From: Bacteroidota bacterium
Lineage (GTDB): Bacteria; Bacteroidota; Bacteroidia; Flavobacteriales_D; Crocinitomicaceae
NCBI GenBank assembly: GCA_024280295.1
Contig: JAJRQK010000013.1
Location: 25,694-89,693, forward strand
Reading direction: 5' to 3'
DNA: 64,000 nucleotides
Shown one piece after another: positions 7,934 to 16,892 of the stretch; within the stretch, counting starts at the first letter, position 1; each line of letters opens with the position of its first letter. Made by a program: the position numbers and the translations under genes. A model generated the notes under the pieces. It worked only from the letters and a program-made list of their open reading frames with translations, was not told the DNA's origin and ran no database searches.

Positions 7934-9166
7934 TTAATACTCAAAAATCAACTCAGAGATTAAATCAGGATTAAAGCATAATTGGGCAATTAACTGCGCT
8001 TGTTCAATCGTTACAGAATCAATGTGTTTATAAACAACATTCATCGGATCAACCTTACCAAAAAGAAGTACACTCTTTCCAAGATTGAACATCAATTCGA
8101 TATTACTATCAAGCGAAAGAGCCAAATGACCTTTCAACTGTTCTTTAGCAGATTCAAGTTCTTCAGAAGTAAGGGGAATGTCACAAATCCGCTTTAACTC
8201 ATCATGGATCAGTACGATTGTCTTCGCAAGGTATTTCTTATCTGTACCCACATAGATATTCCAAAACCCTGTATCAGAATAGGACATATAATTCGCTTCT
8301 ACATTGTAAGCATAGCCATATTTTTCACGGATTGATAAGATCAGTCGTGAGTTTAATGCAGGTCCACCTAATAAATTTGTCACAAGAGTCATCGCACGAC
8401 GGGATTCATCATTAAATGACGGCGCAAAACCTCCCAACATTGTATGTGTTTGGAAGTTGGACTTTTTCTCGCGAATCTGAAAACGCGAAGACTGAATTAC
8501 AGGAATTTTTTCAGCCTCTTCTCCCGTATTACTAATTTCGCCAAAATTTGATTCGAGTGAATCTCGCACTTCATCCAAAGGAATATCACCAACAAACGAG
8601 ATCACCATATTCTTAGGGGTGAAGAGTCGTTCGATATAGGCAAGCACGTCTTTCTTGGTGAAACTCGAAACCGATTCAGTTGTTCCCAAAATATTATAAC
8701 CAAGTGAATGTCCTTTAAAAAGATGACCTTCAAACTCGTCTTGAATTCGATCACCTGGACTGTCCAAATAAGACATGATTTCATCAAGAATTACTTCTTT
8801 TTCCTTCACCATTTCATCTTCAGGGAAGGTTGCATTTTGAACAATATCACCCAATAATTCTGAAGCAATGCCAAAATGAAGTTTTCGAAACGATGCATGA
8901 ACGGCGATTTCTTCTTTATTCGTGTAGGCATTCAACTCACCACCAACAGAATCGAGATCAGTGAAAACATCAACTGCTTTTCTCTTTTTTGTTCCTTTAA
9001 ATATGCAATGCTCGATAAAGTGAGCCAGTCCTTGTTCATTATCTCTTTCAAATCTTGAACCTGCGTAGATTAATACCCCAAGATGCGCAACAAAAGCTTC
9101 ACGCCGTAAGTAAACGACCTTAATTCCGTTTGATAAGGTGAATAGTATTGGATTTATTTCGTGCAT
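7934..9166 (-). CDS. M16-family zinc peptidase (pitrilysin/MPP-like)
   Basis: A 410-aa single-unit M16 metallopeptidase with the inverted zinc motif HFIEH (His49, Glu52, His53) and the third ligand Glu129 in the EVILDEIMSY helix 76 residues later. It therefore looks catalytically complete. There is no signal peptide, so it is predicted to be cytoplasmic, like the processing-peptidase-type M16B members. Its start is 3 nt after the pdxH stop, in an operon DUF4494-pdxH-M16. The C-terminal half carries the usual second M16 domain, including the REKYGYAYNVEANY region that shapes the substrate chamber. The substrate is unknown. Confidence 0.92.
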   Translation of the reverse strand: MHEINPILFTLSNGIKVVYLRREAFVAHLGVLIYAGSRFERDNEQGLAHFIEHCIFKGTKKRKAVDVFTDLDSVGGELNAYTNKEEIAVHASFRKLHFGIASELLGDIVQNATFPEDEMVKEKEVILDEIMSYLDSPGDRIQDEFEGHLFKGHSLGYNILGTTESVSSFTKKDVLAYIERLFTPKNMVISFVGDIPLDEVRDSLESNFGEISNTGEEAEKIPVIQSSRFQIREKKSNFQTHTMLGGFAPSFNDESRRAMTLVTNLLGGPALNSRLILSIREKYGYAYNVEANYMSYSDTGFWNIYVGTDKKYLAKTIVLIHDELKRICDIPLTSEELESAKEQLKGHLALSLDSNIELMFNLGKSVLLFGKVDPMNVVYKHIDSVTIEQAQLIAQLCFNPDLISELIFEY

Positions 9167-9169
9167 ACT

Positions 9170-9811
9170 TTAAGGATTCTTATGGGAAACATCCCAATCA
9201 TCACCATTTCGAGTAAAAACAAGTCGATCGTGAAGTCGCGATTTTCTTCCCGACCAAAATTCAAATAAATTCGTCTCAATTTGATAGCCACCCCAAAAAT
9301 TTGGTCTAGGAACCTCTTTATCAAATTTTTCGTCGTACTCTTTAATACGCTCTTCCAAATCAATACAATTCTTGAGATCATCACTCTGACGAGAAGCCCA
9401 AGCACCAATTTTACTTCCTCTAGGACGAGATTTGAAGTAGGCATCACTAATGCTAGAGTTAACCTTGGTACAAATACCTTCGATTCTAATTTGACGCGAT
9501 AATGTAGGCCAAAAAAACAGCATTGAAACCTTTGGATTGATTAAAATTTCTTTTCCCTTTTGACTCTCGTAATTTGTGTAAAAAACAAATTTACTTTCCA
9601 AGATTTCTTTCAAATAAACGATTCGAGAACTGGATTGATTGTCTAAATTAGATGTTGAAAGCACAAAAGCATTCGCTTCAAGATCATTTCCTTCTGCGGC
9701 TTTCTCGAACCAATCCCGAAAAATACTCAACGGATCTCTGCCAAGTTCACTTGACACATCCTGAGTAAACTCGTGATGATTATCTCTGAATTTACCAAGG
9801 GCATCTTCCAT
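9170..9811 (-). CDS. pdxH: Pyridoxamine/pyridoxine 5'-phosphate oxidase
   Basis: A 213-aa FMN enzyme that oxidises pyridoxine or pyridoxamine 5'-phosphate to pyridoxal 5'-phosphate. FMN-contact segments SSRIVYLKE and FYTNYESQKGKE are present. The substrate region SRPRGSKIGAWASRQS and the C-terminal PRPNFWGGY, EFWSGRKSRLHDR are near-invariant in PdxH. Length matches the family. It is the middle gene of the minus-strand operon with DUF4494 upstream (16-nt gap) and the M16 peptidase downstream (3-nt gap). Several PLP enzymes in the window (threonine aldolase, GlyA) would use its product. Confidence 0.96.
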   Translation of the reverse strand: MEDALGKFRDNHHEFTQDVSSELGRDPLSIFRDWFEKAAEGNDLEANAFVLSTSNLDNQSSSRIVYLKEILESKFVFYTNYESQKGKEILINPKVSMLFFWPTLSRQIRIEGICTKVNSSISDAYFKSRPRGSKIGAWASRQSDDLKNCIDLEERIKEYDEKFDKEVPRPNFWGGYQIETNLFEFWSGRKSRLHDRLVFTRNGDDWDVSHKNP

Positions 9812-9827
9812 TGATCCAAAGTACTAA

Positions 9828-10436
9828 TTAATCTTCTTCTTCGTACTCATCTGCAACTTCGCTTTCTTCTTCTACTACTTCATCTTCATCAAGATCACTG
9901 CCTGATGCAGAAAATACTGCTCCACCGTTATCCTCTACCTCTTCTTCGATAACGTCTTCTTTTGGAGCAACTTCATCAGCAGGGCGGCGTGAAAGTTCTT
10001 TATCGAGTTCTTCCGTGAATGGAAATATCTCAACGATAGGAGAAACCATGATAGAAGGAATTTCGAAATCTACCATTAAGGTTGAAAGACTCTCTTCAAT
10101 ACGCTCATACGCTTGTTTCACTGAACTAGCAGAAACCAAGAAATTTTGACTCACTTTCTTTGTCTTTTCAGTATCAGCATCGATATTATCATAACGGACT
10201 TTACATTTATACCATACATCAGCATCATCATAGGCAAAAATATCATGTATTTCTGTCTTAGCGATTCCTATTACATTGAATTCTCCACGAATCACAGCTC
10301 CTAGCTCTTCATAAATTCTAGCTTCTGCATCCGTAAAAGTCATTGCAGCCAATAAATAGGGTTCAGAGACACGCTTTAACGCACCATTATCTAATTGTTT
10401 AGTGTATTTGACTTTGACTGTGAACCAATTATTCAT
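9828..10436 (-). CDS. DUF4494 domain-containing protein with acidic tail
   Basis: 202 aa. Residues 1 to about 145 match my recollection of DUF4494, a Bacteroidota-specific family: NNWFTVKVKYTKQLDNG, YLLAAMTFTDAEARIYEE and DVWYKCKVRYDNID. The last 55 residues are an extremely acidic, low-complexity tail rich in Glu, Asp and Val. No signal peptide or membrane segment is seen, so it is cytoplasmic. Function is unknown. It leads the operon with pdxH, an arrangement worth checking for conservation. Confidence 0.85.
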   Translation of the reverse strand: MNNWFTVKVKYTKQLDNGALKRVSEPYLLAAMTFTDAEARIYEELGAVIRGEFNVIGIAKTEIHDIFAYDDADVWYKCKVRYDNIDADTEKTKKVSQNFLVSASSVKQAYERIEESLSTLMVDFEIPSIMVSPIVEIFPFTEELDKELSRRPADEVAPKEDVIEEEVEDNGGAVFSASGSDLDEDEVVEEESEVADEYEEED

Positions 10437-10642
10437 CGCTGTTTGTTTAATAAATGAATCAACAAAGATAGTGAGACATTCTAGTTGTACGAGTTAATTG
10501 GTGTGTTTTCTTGTAAAACGTTGATAAGATTATAGAACTGTGGACAGAGAAGGATTTCACATAGAGACGCAAAGGATATAGAGATTAATTTTGGAAGCAA
10601 GAGCTTAGGCGCAAAAATTGGAATGCAGAAAACTAGCCAATC

Positions 10643-11722
10643 TCAATCTCTATATTCTCTACCTACATGGTATAAAACAAAAGATCTATTAAACAATTCA
10701 AGTAAAACTGAAGACCCATAGATTGAGTACTGGACATTTTGTTGGTTTGTAAGTGTTTTCACTCGCCCATCAAGCAGAGCATCAACACCTCCTGTTAAAT
10801 TTGTAAAAGCGACAACATTATTCTTAATAACGTATTCTTTTGGAGTATATCTTCCAAGTTGAATCGTTTCTCCATCGACATACACTGAGGTATTTCCATT
10901 TTCACCCCAAAGAACGACATCATCTTTTACTTCCCAAAAACTTGGTGCAAAATTGGTTAACATGATTTTCTCGCCATTTCCATAATAATAAAGTTCTCCG
11001 TTGAGATTGGTATAGGCAATAAACCCTCTTCCCGCTTGGTAAGAATCCATGTGAAACTCTTCTACATCCAAAAATTGCCCATTCTCAAAAATGGCAAAAG
11101 TTCCCATTATAGGATCATTAAATGCAAGAATATCGGTTCCTCCGGAAAACTGAATTGGATTATGCCATACATCGAGTTCATAAATCTCTCCCTGCCAAAA
11201 GACTTTGTAAAAGTTCCCATTATCACGAAAAACGACAATGTTTTCACCAACAAAATCTGCCATATTCACAGAACCTGTTGAACTATAAAGCTCATAATTC
11301 TGTCCTGCGTAATAAACCATGAGTGAATTCGATCTAGTATGCTGATAAACAACCAAACTATCACGAATTTCATACTGACCGGCAAAATAAGTCAAGGTTT
11401 GAAGCTTTCCATCATCCCAAAGATTGAGCGTCGTTCCGACCTTCCAAACTAGCAAGTTGTCAGAAACTTGATATTCTACATTCACATTAGCTAAATCCAT
11501 TGGATTCGAGCCATCAAACACACGCAAATTACCTTTAAAATCAATGTAGCCAACAACATCATCTCCAGCTTTAAAGCTTTTTATTGGCTGAAATTCAACT
11601 TGACGAAAGAATCCATTTTGATAGCTTTTAAAATAACCGTTGAAATCAACAAATGGAATAACGTCTTGAGCTATAGAAGCAGAAGAATACATACCAAATA
11701 AAATTAATACGAGTATTTTCAT
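10643..11722 (-). CDS. Secreted protein of unknown function, propeller-like repeats
   Basis: 359 aa with a signal peptide (MKILVLILFGMYSSASIAQ). The mature part is made of recurring blocks of about 40 residues with the pattern aromatic-x-G-x-hydrophobic, for example GYIDFKGNLRVFDG, NLLVWKVGTTLNLWDDG, NIVVFRDNGNFYKVFWQG and NNVVAFTNLTGGVDALLDG. This suggests a beta-propeller of about six to seven blades, located in the periplasm or outer membrane. No catalytic motif and no T9SS sorting domain are visible. It lies 142 nt downstream of the small secreted protein gene, with a strong terminator between, so it is probably transcribed alone. Confidence 0.75.
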   Translation of the reverse strand: MKILVLILFGMYSSASIAQDVIPFVDFNGYFKSYQNGFFRQVEFQPIKSFKAGDDVVGYIDFKGNLRVFDGSNPMDLANVNVEYQVSDNLLVWKVGTTLNLWDDGKLQTLTYFAGQYEIRDSLVVYQHTRSNSLMVYYAGQNYELYSSTGSVNMADFVGENIVVFRDNGNFYKVFWQGEIYELDVWHNPIQFSGGTDILAFNDPIMGTFAIFENGQFLDVEEFHMDSYQAGRGFIAYTNLNGELYYYGNGEKIMLTNFAPSFWEVKDDVVLWGENGNTSVYVDGETIQLGRYTPKEYVIKNNVVAFTNLTGGVDALLDGRVKTLTNQQNVQYSIYGSSVLLELFNRSFVLYHVGREYRD

Positions 11723-11801
11723 TTTACTGCTAAGTTAAGCAAATTTCAAGCCATGATCTCTTCCTTGATAAATTACATAATTCAAGGAGGATGATAAAGC
11801 A

Positions 11802-11831
11802 AGGTCTGTATGAGAAAACTCATACAGACCT
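11802..11831 (-). terminator. Terminator hairpin downstream of the 114-aa secreted protein
   Basis: A perfect 13-bp stem, AGGTCTGTATGAG/CTCATACAGACCT, with a 4-nt loop, 33 nt after the stop codon at 11865. On the minus strand it is followed by TTGCTTTATC, a weak T-rich tract. Confidence 0.65.
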
Positions 11832-11864
11832 AATAATATTGTAAATGTATAAACGGAATTAATT

Positions 11865-12209
11865 CTAATCTACTTCTCGTCTAATTTTCTGGACATTCGA
11901 CTTTACTTTCGTACAATCAGAACCCGAACATCGCCCACGTTTCGCATCCTCAACAATATCTTCAATTTGTTTCAAATACTTCTGAATTGTATACCATGAA
12001 TCGGTTGCTCCTCCAGAAATCAAACTTCTCAACTCATCACAGTATTCAAAAAGTTTTTGATTTATTTGCTCTCCTGGATCCAAATCATCTAAATCATCTT
12101 CAATATTCTCAACAACTCCCAAGCAAGACCGCTTAGTTTGCGCCATTGATTTTGAAGTCAATAGCATTCCAACAAAAAGCAATACTGTCACTAAAATTAC
12201 ATTTTTCAT
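11865..12209 (-). CDS. Small secreted protein with four cysteines, unknown function
   Basis: 114 aa with a signal peptide (about residues 1-23, cleavage after SMAQ). The mature part has Cys29, Cys53 and a C-terminal CSGSDC pair, so one or two disulfides are possible in the periplasm. The rest is charged and helical (VVENIEDDLDDLDPGEQIN, YLKQIEDIVEDAKRG). I do not recognise a family. It has its own terminator and a 275-nt divergent spacer to the M16 pair. Confidence 0.7.
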   Translation of the reverse strand: MKNVILVTVLLFVGMLLTSKSMAQTKRSCLGVVENIEDDLDDLDPGEQINQKLFEYCDELRSLISGGATDSWYTIQKYLKQIEDIVEDAKRGRCSGSDCTKVKSNVQKIRREVD

Positions 12210-12484
12210 TCTTCAATTATTTTAATTATATGCCTACTCCTTATTAATAGTTAAACCCATTTTCGGCATGTTCGGGACTGAATTAATTTTGTACAAAACT
12301 GAACTACTCATTTAAGATGATACAAAGTTAAATCCGCTTCACCGATTTGTCAATACCCACTAATAGGTATCTTTAAGAATTCAACATGCCGATCATCCGT
12401 TTCATTTTCCGCACATCCAGCAAAGCAATCTAAATTCATTTATCTTCCGTATTTTGTCGCCTATCAATAATTTGAACTGAAGCA

Positions 12485-13966
12485 ATGAAAAACATTTTAG
12501 TAACAGGAGTACTTGCAAGTATCACTTTTTCTGGCACTGCCCAGCGAGAGATTGAATATATTGAGTACGACTTAGACAATGGGATTCACGTCATACTTCA
12601 CGAGGAACACGCCACACCAATTGTCGCTGTATCCGTGATGTACCATGTTGGATCGAAGAATGAAAACTCTAACAGAACAGGGTTCGCTCACTTTTTTGAG
12701 CACCTTTTATTTGAAGGTTCCGCTAATATTGAACGTGGAGAATACAGTGAACTTGTGGAAAAAAATGGTGGAGCACTTAATGCGAACACCTCACAAGATC
12801 GTACTTATTACTACGAAATATTGCCTTCAAACCAATTAGAATTGGGTCTTTGGCTGGAAAGTGAACGCTTACTTCATGCAAATGTTGATGACGTTGGAAT
12901 CGAAACACAGCGAAAAGTTGTTAAGGAGGAAAAACGTCAACGAGTAGATAATCAACCTTATGCAACGTTTATTTCTGAAATGTTCATGCGAATGTTTAAG
13001 GAACATCCATATAACTGGGTTCCAATTGGAAGTATGGAACACTTAGATGCTGCAGTTGAGGATGATTACGTGAACTTCTACCGCACTTTCTATGTACCAG
13101 CAAATGCAACACTGTCTATCGCTGGTGATATAAATATTGCACAAACAAAAGCATGGATCGATAAATATTTCGGATCAATTCCAAAAGGACAAGCGATTAA
13201 CATGTTTCGTGATTTTGAAAATTTATCTGCCACAGAGTTCATTGGGAAGTATGGTATTGATCCCTCGATGTACGATGGAAATGATTTCTTAAATCCAAAA
13301 GATAAGAAAGCAAAAAGTGTACTTCGCAAACAATCTAATACTGCAATCGTCATTCCTCGACCTGAGAAAACAGACGAGCGACCTAATGGAGTGATTAAAG
13401 AAATCGTATATGATAACATCCAATTACCGGGGTTGTTTATGGCGTATCGATTTCCGCATCAGACTCACGAGGACATGTATGCCTTGGAAATGATGAATGA
13501 TGTCCTATCTGGAGGTGCTAGTTCTAGAATCAATAAGAGCTTGGTTGAAAAACAACAAATCGCACAATTTGCCTTCTCATTTGCTTATGGACTAGAAGAT
13601 GCAGGATTAGGGATCTTCGCGGCAATTGCTGCAAAAGACAAATCTTTGGATGAAATTCAGATAGCATTTGATGCTCAAATCGAATTGATCAAAAACGAAC
13701 TTATCTCACAAGAAGAATTTGAGAAAATCCAAAATCAATATGAGAATTCTTTCATATCGACTAATTCTACAATCGCAGGGATAGCAGAAAGTCTTGCGAA
13801 TAACCACGTATATAATGGTGGAGCTGGTAAAATCAATACCGAACTTAAAAAGTACATGAGTGTTACACGAGAGGATATCCAACGTGTGGCTAAAAAATAT
13901 TTAACACAAGATTCTAGAATCATCCTTCATTACCTTCCAAAGGAAGAGGATAATTTAGAAGAGTAA
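12485..13966 (+). CDS. Exported M16 peptidase, active subunit
   Basis: 493 aa with a signal peptide (about residues 1-20, SGTAQ). The zinc site is intact: HFFEH (His69, Glu72, His73) and Glu149 in VVKEEKRQRVDN. It is predicted to be a periplasmic zinc protease of the M16B type. The next gene encodes an M16 protein lacking the zinc ligands, so the two probably form the usual active/inactive heterodimer. The gap between them is 13 nt. Near the C-terminal domain, SGGASSRINKSLVEKQQ is the usual M16 second-domain motif. Confidence 0.93.
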   Translation: MKNILVTGVLASITFSGTAQREIEYIEYDLDNGIHVILHEEHATPIVAVSVMYHVGSKNENSNRTGFAHFFEHLLFEGSANIERGEYSELVEKNGGALNANTSQDRTYYYEILPSNQLELGLWLESERLLHANVDDVGIETQRKVVKEEKRQRVDNQPYATFISEMFMRMFKEHPYNWVPIGSMEHLDAAVEDDYVNFYRTFYVPANATLSIAGDINIAQTKAWIDKYFGSIPKGQAINMFRDFENLSATEFIGKYGIDPSMYDGNDFLNPKDKKAKSVLRKQSNTAIVIPRPEKTDERPNGVIKEIVYDNIQLPGLFMAYRFPHQTHEDMYALEMMNDVLSGGASSRINKSLVEKQQIAQFAFSFAYGLEDAGLGIFAAIAAKDKSLDEIQIAFDAQIELIKNELISQEEFEKIQNQYENSFISTNSTIAGIAESLANNHVYNGGAGKINTELKKYMSVTREDIQRVAKKYLTQDSRIILHYLPKEEDNLEE

Positions 13967-13979
13967 AAAATAGTAAGAC

Positions 13980-16064
13980 ATGAGAAAATATATTCTTACC
14001 CTTGGGCTGTTGATTCCAACACTTTTATTTGGACAGATAGATCGCTCCATTCGACCGAAAGCAGCTCCAGCGCCTACGATTAACATAAAGGACTCTAAAG
14101 TCTTTACGATGGATAATGGAATTACCGTTATTCTATCAGAGAATCATAAAATCCCACGTGTTTCCTTTAATCTTGTGATGGGGTCATCACCAATGCTTGC
14201 TCGGGAGAAAGCAGGACTGTCGGGAATTGCTGGATCACTAATAATGTCTGGAACTGAATCACGATCAAAAGATAAAATCGATGCAGAAATCGGTTACATT
14301 GGTGCAAGACTAAGTGCTGATGATAATTCCGTGTATCTATCGTGCTTGACAAAACACATGACAAAAGGACTCACAGTTATGTCAGATGTGATTCACAATG
14401 CAAACTTCCCTCAGAGTGAAGTTGATAGAATCATTACTCAAAATGAGTCTTCATTATTGTCAACAAAATCTGACCCTGGTGCTATGGCATCAAATGCTGA
14501 ATCAGCTGCCACTTTCCCAAAAGGACACCCTTATGGAGAAATAATGACATCTGAGTCACTTAAGAATATCGACCGTACATCAATTGTTGATTATTTCAAG
14601 AAGATGTTTACACCAAACGGAAGCTATTTAGTTGTTGTTGGAGATATCAACCTTGAAGAAACCAAAACTGCGGTTGAAAAATATTTCGGCCAATGGAAAG
14701 GTGGGAAAGTATACAAAGAAGAATGGGGAACTGGAACAAGAAACAAGGGAAACCGTGTTGTGTTTGTGAAGAAAGTGGGCGCAGTTCAATCTGTGATCAA
14801 TGTTTCATTTGCGATGAATATCAAACCTGGACATGAGGACTACCTTAAGTTGAATGTCCTCAATAGTATTTTAGGAGCAGGTGGATTTGCATCGCGATTA
14901 ATGCAGAATCTTAGAGAAGATAAAGCGTACACGTATGGTTGTTATTCCAGAGCACGTGTAACTAACGATGGCAGTTGGCTTTCAGCTGGCGGGAATTTCA
15001 GAAATGAGGTTACAGATAGTGCCATCACACAAATTCTCTATGAAATAGATGGAATCATTGAAGACTATGTTACGGCCGATGAATTAAGTTTGATGAAAGC
15101 CTCAATGTCTGGTAGTTTTGCACGATCACTCGAACGCCCAACAACTGTTGCTAGATTCGCATTAAACATCATTAAAAATGACCTCCCAAAAAATTACTAT
15201 CAAAATTACCTGAAGGCATTGGATGCAATCACAGTGGATGATATACTAGAGGTAGCCCAAAAATATTTCACCGCAAACAAGTGTAATATTGTTGTTGTAG
15301 GAAATGAAGAAGTACTGCCAAGTCTACTTAAATTTGATGCTGATGGAGAAATTGAACTCATGGATGCTTTTGGGAATGAAATAAAGGAAACTATTCCATC
15401 TGATCTCACTGCTGATGAAATTCTTGCAAAATACGTTGCAGCCATCACAAATGACCTACCAAGGAAGAAATTACTTAAAAAGCTAAAGAAGATCAAGACA
15501 ATGAGAGAAGTTCTTGAGTTGTCGATGTCGCAAATTCCATTCCCGATGAAATCTACAAGTGTTTGGATTTCACCAAATCAACAAGGGGAAAAAATGGAAG
15601 GAAAAGGAATGGTTTTTAATACATCCTACTTCGATGGTAAAACTGGTGGAACATCTAATATGCAAACAGGATCTGCTGACCTAACAGAAGAAGAAATCAC
15701 CGTCAAATTGATGACTACTGGACTAATACCAGAGATGAATTATGCAACTTCTGGGATGAAATACGAAGTAGTTGGAATTGAGAAATTTAATGGAACTGAA
15801 TGTTATGTGATCAAGATGGAAGATGGTATGTCTGAAGCATACGATTACTTTGATCAATCAACATTTATGAAGATTGGCTCTCTTACCATTGAAACTAAGG
15901 ACGGTGAGACACAGGAAGTACTAAAAAGCTATGGCGATTTTGTTGCATCTGAAGATATATTGTTTCCAACAACCTATACTCTATCTGTCGGAGATGTCGT
16001 ATTCAATGGGAAACTTGTTTCGAGAGAACTAAATGTCGATGTTAGTTTAGATGGCTTCAAGTAA
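13980..16064 (+). CDS. M16-like inactive subunit with C-terminal LolA/DUF4292-like domain
   Basis: 694 aa with a signal peptide (MRKYILTLGLLIPTLLFG). Residues about 40-460 form an M16 pair of domains, but the HxxEH position reads SGIAGSLIMSG, so no zinc can be held. The R/Y region LREDKAYTYGCYSRA, which closes the chamber in inactive partners, is present. Residues about 500-694 are an added beta-rich domain (TTGLIPEMNYATSGMKYEV, GTECYVIKMEDG, YFDQSTFMKIGS) resembling outer-membrane lipoprotein-sorting or DUF4292-like folds. Expected to act with the preceding active peptidase in the periplasm. An intrinsic terminator follows. Confidence 0.88.
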   Translation: MRKYILTLGLLIPTLLFGQIDRSIRPKAAPAPTINIKDSKVFTMDNGITVILSENHKIPRVSFNLVMGSSPMLAREKAGLSGIAGSLIMSGTESRSKDKIDAEIGYIGARLSADDNSVYLSCLTKHMTKGLTVMSDVIHNANFPQSEVDRIITQNESSLLSTKSDPGAMASNAESAATFPKGHPYGEIMTSESLKNIDRTSIVDYFKKMFTPNGSYLVVVGDINLEETKTAVEKYFGQWKGGKVYKEEWGTGTRNKGNRVVFVKKVGAVQSVINVSFAMNIKPGHEDYLKLNVLNSILGAGGFASRLMQNLREDKAYTYGCYSRARVTNDGSWLSAGGNFRNEVTDSAITQILYEIDGIIEDYVTADELSLMKASMSGSFARSLERPTTVARFALNIIKNDLPKNYYQNYLKALDAITVDDILEVAQKYFTANKCNIVVVGNEEVLPSLLKFDADGEIELMDAFGNEIKETIPSDLTADEILAKYVAAITNDLPRKKLLKKLKKIKTMREVLELSMSQIPFPMKSTSVWISPNQQGEKMEGKGMVFNTSYFDGKTGGTSNMQTGSADLTEEEITVKLMTTGLIPEMNYATSGMKYEVVGIEKFNGTECYVIKMEDGMSEAYDYFDQSTFMKIGSLTIETKDGETQEVLKSYGDFVASEDILFPTTYTLSVGDVVFNGKLVSRELNVDVSLDGFK

Positions 16065-16082
16065 AGCTTAAATTAAAATATT

Positions 16083-16117
16083 GGGCTCGATTCTTCAAGT
16101 AAGAATCGGGCTCTTTT
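16083..16117 (+). terminator. Terminator of the M16 pair
   Basis: GGGCTCGATTCTT pairs with AAGAATCGGGCTC over 13 positions with two G-U pairs and a 5-nt loop, followed by TTTT. It lies 18 nt after the stop codon. Confidence 0.8.
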
Positions 16118-16298
16118 GAAACCATTCTAATCAACATCCGTTGAAATAGGTATGTTGAAGCTAGTCATCAGTTTTTACTGATTATTTTTAGCCCTAAGGT
16201 TTACGCTCAAATTGTAGTAAATTCACTCTGTCCTCTCTGATGATGAAGTATTGGCTTCGAATTCTGAATCTAAATTAGGCGAATTGATAAAATATTCA

Positions 16299-16781
16299 AT
16301 GAATAAGAATAAGAGTAATAGTAGATATCATCTAATTGTGAAATTAGTTCTTTCAATCATGATAATGTCATTTATTAATGTGACAAACACTTTTGCTGCT
16401 CAATCGGATTACTCTCCGTCTGCCGATAGTATTAAGCTCTACAAGCACGATCTAAAGTATGTTGGAAGTTCCACCATCATTGATCCTAACTATCGATATG
16501 TGATGGAGGAACTTATTGAGATTCTCACTAAAAACCCAAAAACCACAATACATATTAGAGGTCACGTATGTTGTGGACCCAGCGAACGAATTAGCTTCAA
16601 AAGAGCTCGACATGTTTTCAAATATTTAGTCCAACATGGAATTTCTCGACAACGAATTAGTTTTAAAGGTTATAGTGATAAAATCCCATTGGCATATCCT
16701 GAAAAAACAGAAGAAGATGAGTTTATGAATCGACGCGTTGACTTTATCATAAGCCATAATGAATCCTTCCCATCCAAATAG
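16299..16781 (+). CDS. OmpA C-terminal-like peptidoglycan-binding protein
   Basis: 160 aa from the ATG at 16299; an upstream TTG at 16251 would add 16 residues ahead of a normal signal peptide, so I prefer the ATG. The signal or membrane segment spans about residues 10-34 (ending TFAAQS). The rest matches an OmpA/MotB domain: HIRGHVCCGPSERISFKRA, VFKYLVQHGISRQRISFKGYS and MNRRVDFIISH, which holds the NRRV hallmark. Such domains bind meso-diaminopimelate in peptidoglycan. The usual Asp in the first strand of the binding motif is replaced by the unusual HVCCG, so binding is less certain. Confidence 0.82.
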   Translation: MNKNKSNSRYHLIVKLVLSIMIMSFINVTNTFAAQSDYSPSADSIKLYKHDLKYVGSSTIIDPNYRYVMEELIEILTKNPKTTIHIRGHVCCGPSERISFKRARHVFKYLVQHGISRQRISFKGYSDKIPLAYPEKTEEDEFMNRRVDFIISHNESFPSK

Positions 16782-16892
16782 CACTTGCTATAAATGTCTT
16801 TTCGCCCTCTTACAAAAATGATTAAAGAGAATCATAAGAGTAAAGATATTTTCCGATTTGAGATTCACCCTTCCCACTGAATTCAACTATAC

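Noticed and set aside
10540..10640. Sequence with ATAGAGACGCAAAGGATATAGAGA as an element
   Set aside because: Low-complexity text resembling short words found in other spacers; only one copy here, and no stem or ends could be defined.
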